From an uncultured Burkholderiales bacterium (GTDB lineage Bacteria > Pseudomonadota > Gammaproteobacteria > Burkholderiales > Burkholderiaceae), in assembly GCA_937891045.1 (NCBI GenBank), contig CALBEV010000157.1, forward strand, positions 1 through 5,369: a DNA stretch of 5,369 nt, read 5' to 3'. The notes beneath the pieces were generated by a model. The model was not told the DNA's origin. It did not search any database and worked only from the letters and a program-made list of their open reading frames with translations. The translations under genes were made by a program, and so were the position numbers. Below, piece after piece: positions 5,016 to 5,369 of this stretch. Numbering within the stretch: position 1 is the stretch's first letter; every line of letters begins with the position of its first letter.

Positions 5016-5369
5016 GCGGCCCCCCTTGTGCCCAGCATTTGTCGCCTGAGCTGAAAATAAGCCCAACCACAAGTGGCGCCGCCCACCCCCAACAGGACCC
5101 AGATCAGCGGCCAGCGCAGCACGCCCACGCCAACGAAGGTGGCCAAGACGGCGGCCGCACACACCGGCAGACCCATGGGGTTGTGTTTCAAGGCGCTGAT
5201 CAGTTTGATGCCGGTGGCGGCAATCAAACCGGCCGCTACGGCCCCCATGCCGCGCAAAGCGCCTTGCGCCCAAGGCGTGTCCGAGACGCCACCAAAGGCC
5301 ATGGCCAACAGCAAAACAACGGTCAAGGGGGCCAGCAGCAGGCCCGCCAAAGAGGCCAGTGCACCGCCC
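5012..5369 (-). CDS. Half-size chromate transporter (CHR family), first gene of a pair, N terminus outside window
   Basis: The frame is open to the right edge, so only the C-terminal 118 residues are seen. The hydrophobic segment LLLAPLTVVLLLAMAFG is followed by TPWAQGALRGMGAVAAGLIAATGIKL, the conserved stretch that links the two halves of a Chr domain. Two more membrane segments follow (PVCAAAVLATFVGVGVL and PLIWVLLGVGGATCGWAYF), then a basic tail. The product therefore ends after a single Chr domain, and the next domain is encoded by the separate downstream gene, joined by a four-base ATGA overlap. This implies tight co-expression of two subunits, probably a heterodimer with opposite membrane topologies, as described for other short-chain CHR pairs. 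No regulator such as a ChrB or LysR-type gene is visible; it could lie beyond the edge. Confidence 0.9.
   Translation of the reverse strand, partial: GGALASLAGLLLAPLTVVLLLAMAFGGVSDTPWAQGALRGMGAVAAGLIAATGIKLISALKHNPMGLPVCAAAVLATFVGVGVLRWPLIWVLLGVGGATCGWAYFQLRRQMLGTRGAA

Noticed and set aside
3874..5070. 398-residue minus-strand open frame
   Set aside because: It runs antisense through the lipoprotein and out of frame through the CHR gene. Its composition is Arg/His/Gly-rich and it shows no domain. It is a shadow of GC-rich codon bias.

Overview
The window looks like an ordinary chromosomal stretch from a beta-proteobacterium of the order Burkholderiales, most likely family Comamonadaceae. This is an inference from the GC-rich composition with G/C-biased third codon positions, and from the protein set: a DUF2189 membrane protein, TesA-like arylesterase, MnmH, an RlmB starting MSSTKVLFGFHAV and paired half-size chromate transporters. 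No mobile element, phage gene, CRISPR array, tRNA or rRNA is visible.

Layout, left to right. (1) 1-665, plus strand: the 3' part of a DUF2189 integral membrane protein gene, followed after ten bases by a small, highly charged protein gene that starts with TTG behind a strong Shine-Dalgarno. (2) 666-775: convergent gap with no convincing terminator. (3) 776-2481, minus strand: a two-gene unit, tesA-like esterase then mnmH (tRNA 2-selenouridine synthase), joined by an ATGA stop/start overlap. (4) 2480-4359, plus strand: a YbbA/LolD-type ABC ATPase whose start codon overlaps the tesA start codon head to head, then rlmB (23S rRNA Gm2251 methyltransferase), then a small lipoprotein of unknown function. 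(5) 4360-4412: short convergent gap. (6) 4413-5369, minus strand: two half-size chromate transporter (CHR family) genes joined by a second ATGA overlap; the upstream one runs off the right edge.

Functionally the window mixes RNA modification (MnmH on the tRNA wobble base, RlmB on the ribosomal peptidyl-transferase P loop), envelope functions (exported esterase, ABC ATPase, lipoprotein, DUF2189 protein) and anion transport (CHR pair). The divergent tesA/ybbA-like arrangement is also known from E. coli, where mnmH (ybbB) lies in the same neighbourhood, so parts of this block may be an old association.

I found no clear new multi-gene system. The points most worth a second look are the shared start-codon palindrome of tesA and the ABC ATPase, the lack of a permease next to that ATPase, an EF-hand-like loop in the unknown lipoprotein, and the tightly coupled esterase-mnmH pair.
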